Positions 14,207 to 14,865 of a DNA stretch of 14,865 bases are shown here, one piece after another. A model generated the notes under the pieces. It had not been told where the DNA came from. It did not search any database and saw only the letters and a program-made list of their open reading frames with translations. The DNA lies in NCBI GenBank assembly GCA_038207585.1, contig JBBQZP010000055.1:1-14865 (forward strand), written 5' to 3'. A program made the translations under genes and the position numbers. The DNA comes from JBBQZP01 sp038207585. Its GTDB lineage: Bacteria; Pseudomonadota; Alphaproteobacteria; Rhodobacterales; Rhodobacteraceae. The stretch's first letter is position 1. Each line of letters opens with the position of its first letter.

Positions 14207-14865
14207 CTAGACACCTTGCAACTTCAGTTTCTGCTGCTGTTCGAAGGCGATCGGTGACAGCATCCCGTTCCCAACCTGTTTGCGCTGTGGGTTGTAGAAA
14301 AACTCGATGTAATCGAACACGTCTCGCCGGGCTTCTTCGCGGGTTTTGTATTTCTTGCGGCGGATGCGTTTGCGTTTGAGCAGGTTGAAGAAGCTTTCCG
14401 CCACCGCCCTCGCCATTGGGCTTGAACCAATGGCCCCCAAAGGCTCGATCCCAGCAGTTCCCACGACGGCTCATGCTGGGAGCCAGATTGTGCTGCTCCA
14501 GGAACTCCTGCCACTCGTAGCTGGTGAATTGTGAGCCTTGGTCGGAATGCACCTGGACTTTGGTCTTCGGTTTGCGGCGCCAGACGGCCATCAGCAGGGC
14601 TTGCAACGGCAAATCGGCATATGTGCGGCCTTGCATGGACCACACAACGACGCGCCGGGAAAACAGATCGATCACGACCGCAAGATACAGGAACCCCTCG
14701 TGGGTGCGGATGTAGGTGATGTCAGTGACCCAGAACTGGTCCGGAGCATCCACATCGAACTCTCGATTCTGGGTGTTATCTGCCACGAGGGCCGGGCTGC
14801 CTCCATAAGAGCCTGGCTTCTTTTTGTAACCAATCTGCGCCCTTATGCCCGCCAGACGGGCTAAA
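14207..14865 (-). pseudogene. IS3-family transposase orfB, partial and frameshifted
   Basis: The minus strand encodes the rve/DDE integrase domain of an IS3 OrfB. From the right edge it reads LARLAGIRAQIGYKKKPGSY, then APDQFWVTDITYIR with the first catalytic Asp, and KVQVHSDQGSQFTSYEW with the second. It then reaches SMSRRGNCWD. Here 40 bases (14447-14408) stand where one codon is expected, a net gain of 37 that shifts the frame. The domain resumes in another frame with AVAESFFNLLKRKR, holding the catalytic Glu, and ends IAFEQQQKLKLQGV and a TAG. The DDE triad is therefore split over two frames and the protein should be inactive. The 5' part of the gene is beyond the window. Confidence 0.85.
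14412..14434. repeat. Inverted repeat inside the insertion that breaks IS3 orfB
   Basis: GCCATTGG, loop of 7, CCAATGGC. On the minus strand the loop reads TTCAAGC, which matches the tRNA T-loop pattern, but the stem is 8 bp rather than 5 and no other tRNA arm is visible. It lies wholly within the 40-base segment 14408-14447. Confidence 0.5.

Larger units (their letters stand above)
14189..14865 (-). mobile_element. IS3-family insertion sequence, 3' end inside the window
   Basis: The element enters from the right edge and ends near 14189, where the plus strand reads TGAATAGCCCCTAGTTTGCT (14189-14208) before the orfB stop. IS3-family ends begin with TG, and this sequence resembles the terminal repeat of elements whose orfB ends in KLKLQGV. 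The other end and orfA are outside the window, so target duplication cannot be checked. It lies next to the promoter region of the hydroxyproline operon and could bring outward transcription or bound a mobile segment. Confidence 0.65.

Noticed and set aside
14408..14447. tRNA gene fragment in the IS3 insertion
   Set aside because: Only a T-loop-like hairpin is seen; the stem is too long and there is no acceptor, D or anticodon arm.
1..14865. CRISPR array, rRNA, tRNA genes or prophage
   Set aside because: No regularly spaced repeats, no complete tRNA cloverleaf and no phage structural genes were seen on either strand.

Overview
The window is GC-rich, dense coding DNA from an alphaproteobacterium. 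It most likely comes from the Rhodobacterales, judged from the protein flavour, the codon bias, the tight ATGA/TGATG gene overlaps and the IS types. I inferred this by reading and did not search a database. The window holds an amino-acid catabolism and uptake locus whose parts point to hydroxyproline isomers. It lies between an IS5-type transposase remnant at the left edge and a damaged IS3-type transposase at the right edge.

Layout: (1) 1-158, the 5' end of an IS5/IS427-like transposase on the minus strand, ending against a perfect palindrome at the window edge. (2) 327-1769, a probable promoter followed by a DUF1989 (urea carboxylase-associated) gene and a pyrroline-5-carboxylate-reductase-like gene that overlap by one base. 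(3) 1971-2675, a GntR/FCD regulator. (4) 2820-3782, a dihydrodipicolinate synthase/N-acetylneuraminate lyase family enzyme of the type found beside hydroxyproline genes. (5) 3992-8663, a complete branched-chain-amino-acid-type ABC importer in the order binding protein, LivH, LivM, LivG, LivF, with a terminator-like hairpin after the binding protein. (6) 13618-8670 on the minus strand, a four-gene operon: FAD-dependent DadA-like amine dehydrogenase, 4-hydroxyproline 2-epimerase, aconitase-X-type cis-3-hydroxyproline dehydratase, and a second proline-racemase-family protein with an unusual Ser/Thr active-site pair. It converges on livF with only six bases between the stop codons. (7) 13619-14188, an intergenic stretch with no convincing gene. 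(8) 14189-14865, the 3' part of an IS3-family orfB with a ~37-nt insertion that breaks the DDE domain.

How the genes could work together (known family roles plus inference): the ABC importer brings in hydroxyproline or a related betaine. The epimerase converts trans-4-hydroxy-L-proline to cis-4-hydroxy-D-proline. The DadA-like enzyme oxidises that to pyrroline-4-hydroxy-2-carboxylate. The DHDPS-family enzyme deaminates this to 2-oxoglutarate semialdehyde. The semialdehyde dehydrogenase needed to finish this route is not in the window. In a second route the AcnX enzyme, and perhaps the Ser/Thr racemase-family enzyme, dehydrate 3-hydroxyprolines to pyrroline-2-carboxylate, which the ProC-like reductase could reduce to proline. 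The GntR protein is the obvious regulator. Two perfect palindromes sharing the core TGTCGACA, one before the DHDPS-like gene and one at livH, are its best candidate operators. The DUF1989 protein is the least explained member.
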